Below are positions 61,401-64,000 of a DNA stretch of 64,000 bases, piece by piece. Position 1 is the first letter of the stretch; each line of letters begins with the position of its first letter. Made by a program: the position numbers and the translations under genes. This stretch comes from Nematostella vectensis (lineage: Eukaryota > Cnidaria > Anthozoa > Actiniaria > Edwardsiidae), in the NCBI RefSeq assembly GCF_932526225.1, contig NC_064037.1, forward strand, positions 12,320,203 through 12,384,202, read 5' to 3'. The notes beneath the pieces were generated by a model that saw nothing but the letters and a program-made list of their open reading frames with translations, was not told the DNA's origin and made no database searches.

Positions 61401-63889
61401 AGATCCATGTGGGATGATTCTGGTTGCTGTACACATGGGAGCTAATGACGTCAAAGAACTAAACTGTTGATATGTTGAGCAACTATGTAAATCAACCATG
61501 TTTGATGTGAGAATTGTTTGTGAAAATGTGAGGGTCCCTAGAGGGATAAATAGAACAATGTGTATGCAATGCCCTGATCCATTGAACCACGTTTGTTCAT
61601 CCAACCTAATATTGCTCGTAGTTGGGAGTTTAGGTCCTCGGTGATCATTGGTATTACAAAGTTATAGCATGGCATCTGCGTCGTCAGGACTTCAACTAAT
61701 CATCCCTCGGTGGCGAAGACATTTAATCACTAAATTCCTCTCGTGCCATGCTACAACTTTAAAAACCTAATAAACTATATTTCACTTTTTTGAAAAAAAA
61801 GGTCATACTGAATTTTGATTGAGTAAAACTAAAACTTACCTTTTGCCATTCCTTTCCAGGTATTAGAAGTAGCGTATCCTAATGCTGAAGAGCGCCGTGC
61901 CTTTTTCTGTGCAATATTCCTTGACTATGCACTTCAGATGCCTAAGAGGAAGAAAAAACGTAAGTTGCTAACACACACTATTTTAAAAATTCAGTTTTTA
62001 GCTATATAAATATTTGGAGTGTATCTGTCTGTGGCAGTCTTGGTCAAAGGAAGCAGCTATCTTGAGATTTTTTGTGGTAAAATAAGATATAATGGTAGAT
62101 AGTGTGTACTTTTATGAGAGAGTCTTTTCTTTTTTATTTGGCCAATTTTGTCACTTTTATTGTATATTATATAGGCTTACGACCTAAAAGCAGAGCTACT
62201 ACATCTAAACTTTAAGAAAAAGTCCTTGAACTTACAAAGATTTATGTGTATCAGGGCGTGATCACAGTAATGAAGTACTCCCGTTCGCCCCCTCCCCACC
62301 CAGCCGACAGCTGTCAGAACAGGAGAAGCAAAAGATCCAGCAGAACGAGGAGAGCACCATGCGGGAATTGCGCATCTTCCTGCGGGACGTGCACCACAAG
62401 CTCATCATGGACCGCAGGTTCAAGGAATTCTCCAAACCTGTTGATCTAGAAGAGGTGAGGGCTACTCTCCTTATGTAGCATGCGCCTTATGTATGTAAGC
62501 ATTTGGACTCTTGGTGGGGATGAGGGTTGCTCTTTTCTAGAAGAGGTGAGGGCTACTCTCCTTATGTAGCATGCGCCTTATGTATGTAAGCATTTGGACT
62601 CTTGGTGGGGATGAGGGTTGCTCTTTTCTAGAAGAGGTGAGGGCTACTCTCCTTATGTAGCATGCGCCTTATGTATGTAAGCATTTGGACTCTTGGTGGG
62701 GATGAGGATTGCTCTTTTCTAGAAGAGGTGAGGGCTACTCTCCTTATGTAGCATGCGCCTTATGTATGTAAGCATTTGGACTCTTGGTGGGGATGAGGGT
62801 TGCTCTTTTCTAGAAGAGGTGAGGGCTACTCTCCTTATGTAGCATGCGCCTTATGTATGTAAGCATTTGGACTCTTGGTGGGGATGAGGGTTGCTCTTTT
62901 CTAGAAGAGGTGAGGGCTACTCTCCTTATGTAGCATGCGCCTTATGTATGTAAGCATTTGGACTCTTGGTGGGGATGAGGATTGCTCTTTTCTAGAAGAG
63001 GTGAGGGCTACTCTCCTTATGTAGCATGCGCCTTATGTATGTAAGCATTTGGACTCTTGGTGGGGATGAGGGTTGCTCTTTTCTCCCCTTGCCTAACCGC
63101 TTAGGAGCAGGCTCAATAGCTCGCTCTGATGAGTTGTGTTTTGTGACTCCTGAACTTACTTCTGAAGTGGAGCTTGTTGGCTCTTGTACTTGCTATTCGT
63201 GTTATGAGGTAAGTCACGAAGTGTAGCTGGCTACACCGAATGCCCTATGCTCAACAAATTATTCAGCCTAGCTCCAAAGAGAGTTAACTACGCATTGCTT
63301 GTACCAGTTGATATACAAACCCCCCCCAACCTTGGCCACTGCCTTGCTCAGCTGGCATCAAGATAAAACCTTTCAAATTTCAACAAACAGTGCCAGTACG
63401 CTGCAATTATGTCTGTTTTAGCGAGTAATAATGATGCTGTTGGTAAACCTTTCTATTTGTTACTTTGCAGGTGGAGGATTACCTTGATGTAATTCAGGAG
63501 CCGATGGACTTATCCACCATGATGGAGAAAATTGACCGTCACCAGTACAGCACATGTGCTAATTACTTGCTGGATATAGATCTAATCACTAGCAATGCCC
63601 TGAAGTACAACCCTGACCGAGACCCACTCGACAAGATCATTAGGCACAGGGCCTGTGAACTACGTGACTTTGCACACTCACTTATCAAATCTCAGCTGGA
63701 ACCAGAGTTTGAAAAGGTATGATGCTTCTTTTAGGCCTGGCTCAAATCTTTTTCACGTATTGAACTAGGTTATTTTATTATATTTTCACAAAAAAATAGT
63801 TGAAAATTGTATTTATCCTCCTGCTGTTTCTTAACCCATGTCTCTGTTTTAGGCTTGCGAGGAGATCGTAGAATCAAGACAACGGAGAG
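49083..63889 (+). CDS. ATAD2: ATAD2-like AAA+ ATPase with bromodomain (3' end outside window)
   Basis: Nuclear chromatin ATPase that reads acetylated histones (ATAD2, yeast Yta7/Abo1 family). Eighteen exons join in frame: 49083-49175, 49295-49461, 49545-49633, 49728-49990, 52486-52732, 53058-53186, 53634-53821, 54100-54241, 54759-54907, 55727-55975, 58374-58586, 58849-59023, 59335-59741, 60155-60373, 61860-61959, 62255-62454, 63471-63716, 63853-63889 (1104 residues so far). In order: basic N-terminus, acidic Asp/Glu stretch (about 225-250), first AAA domain with GPPGTGKT (437-444) and IIFFDEID (497-504), and a second AAA-like domain whose P-loop is degenerate ([11 protein letters not shown]), as in the family. 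The bromodomain follows with Asn1057 in KYNPDRD. Intron 3 appears to be GC-AG. The exon 7 acceptor at 53631-53633 is chosen because the AG at 53619-53620 breaks frame. The C-terminal tail lies beyond 64000. Confidence 0.96.
51763..51900 (+). repeat. Two degraded copies of the ATAD2 exon 5 head and acceptor
   Basis: Copy 1 (51763-51822) reads TGTCTTTCTCCAG then GTAAACATGTATGACACTG and GTAGACATGAC. Copy 2 (51841-51898) reads ATCTTTCTGCAG then ATGTATGGTGCTGCGAAGCA and TAGACATGAC. The true exon 5 start (52472-52532) reads TGTCTTTCTGCAG then GTAAACATGTATGACACTG and GTAGACATGAC. So acceptor and about 45 exon bases are present three times. Confidence 0.85.
51910..52344. mobile_element. MITE between exon-head copies and true exon 5 of ATAD2
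   Basis: GTATAAATCCACTCACATAC at 51910 is perfectly matched by its inverse ending at 52344. The element separates the two degraded exon-head copies from the real exon 5. A second hairpin follows at about 52353-52460 (TTAGACTACTCATTCTCATT against its inverse). No clear target duplication seen. Confidence 0.75.
53247..53503. repeat. 130-bp tandem duplication in ATAD2 intron 6
   Basis: GGTTTACCAAGGTAAWACAA at 53250 and 53380 starts two copies that both continue through AAGAAGTAATGAATA, AGCTGATTATATTT and TTTGCAAAATTAG. A few substitutions and small indels separate them. Confidence 0.85.
55407..55483 (+). repeat. (ATT)n microsatellite, about 25 units
   Basis: Perfect ATT repeats in ATAD2 intron 9. 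Flanking sequence on both sides (54960-55290 and 55495-55560) is a G-rich degenerate repeat with the words GGGGAGGGG and GCACTTATT. Confidence 0.95.
56070..57973. mobile_element. 1.9-kb non-autonomous transposon in ATAD2 intron 10
   Basis: The terminal repeats CAGGTCCTCTGACAGGATGC and, inverted, CAGGGCCTCTGACAGGATGC differ at one base. The flanks TCTCTA and TCTCTT look like a decayed 6-bp target duplication. Subterminal GCGGAAATTT and TTGCGGAT words resemble short subterminal repeats. No transposase ORF. A second inverted pair inside suggests a nested insertion at 56230-57314. Confidence 0.9.
56230..57314. mobile_element. Nested element with TTAA flanks inside the 1.9-kb transposon
   Basis: GACTGCGGTGATCCTAGATA near 56231 pairs with its inverse near 57290-57312 (GATCATTGCGGTC). 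Both sides carry arrays of GATACTAA/TTAGTATC words. TTAA stands just outside each end (56226-56229, 57315-57318). TTAA duplication is the mark of piggyBac or Kolobok elements, but TTAA is common in such AT-rich DNA. Confidence 0.55.
61232..61363. mobile_element. Short MITE in ATAD2 intron 14
   Basis: GGGTTCCTAGAAAGCAGGTT with GCTAA at the left pairs with TAACCTGCTTTCTAGGAACC at the right, 132 bp in all. It is AT-rich between the arms. No clear target duplication. Confidence 0.75.
62446..63082 (+). repeat. 91-bp tandem repeat x7 that begins in ATAD2 exon 16 and copies its donor site
   Basis: Units start at 62446, 62537, 62628, 62719, 62810, 62901 and 62992, each CTAGAAGAG|GTGAGGGCTAC. The first unit begins nine bases inside exon 16, so each later unit carries a perfect copy of the exon end and its GT donor. 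The units are nearly identical; units 3 and 6 have GAGGATTGC where the others have GAGGGTTGC, a hint of a three-unit (273-bp) higher-order period. Confidence 0.95.
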
Positions 63890-64000
63890 GTAAATATATG
63901 TACATTTCCATCCCAAATCTGGCTCCCTTATGAAGTTTTAGAATAATAAAACCTCTATTATGAAGTTTTAGAATAATAAAACCTCTAATACTCAGGCTAA

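Overview
The window looks like nuclear DNA of an anthozoan cnidarian, most like the sea anemone Nematostella. The reasons are metazoan genes with many short exons and GT-AG introns, an intronless orphan rhodopsin-type receptor, a pol-like reverse transcriptase of a type I associate with cnidarian genomes, and a heavy load of short inverted-repeat transposons with poly-G cores. No database search was possible. Species is inference; gene identities rest on protein motifs and on exon joins that keep frame.

Layout. (1) 2133-6073, +: COX5B, cytochrome c oxidase subunit 5B, four exons, complete. (2) 7348-10214, +: an unrecognised two-exon gene for a 76-residue type I membrane microprotein. (3) 10963-11955, -: an intronless class A GPCR. 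(4) About 12-35 kb: a gene-poor stretch with a broken reverse transcriptase (16.05-18.26 kb) carrying an expanded 18-bp minisatellite, a 4.3-kb satellite of 72-bp units (18.7-23.0 kb), a tRNA-derived SINE, a Ty3/Gypsy integrase remnant, a ~56-bp tandem array and several MITEs. (5) 35432-45756, +: EYA (Eyes absent), 12 coding exons, complete at 731 residues. Its tenth coding intron holds 42 indel-free copies of a 42-bp repeat. (6) 49083 to the right edge, +: ATAD2, an AAA+ ATPase with a bromodomain. Eighteen coding exons (1104 residues) are visible and the gene runs off the window.

The genes do not form an operon or a shared pathway. COX5B is mitochondrial; EYA and ATAD2 are nuclear transcription and chromatin proteins that happen to be neighbours on one strand; the receptor and the microprotein are membrane proteins.

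The most unusual signal is local duplication of splice boundaries. The head of exon 2 of the microprotein gene, with its acceptor, recurs about six times upstream in the intron. The head of ATAD2 exon 5, with its acceptor, recurs twice upstream. The tail of ATAD2 exon 16, with its donor, is repeated seven times as a 91-bp unit. Other points are inverted-repeat elements with clear 5-bp or 6-bp target duplications, a GC-AG intron and an upstream ORF in ATAD2, and long ORFs in satellites that are probably by-products of the repeats.
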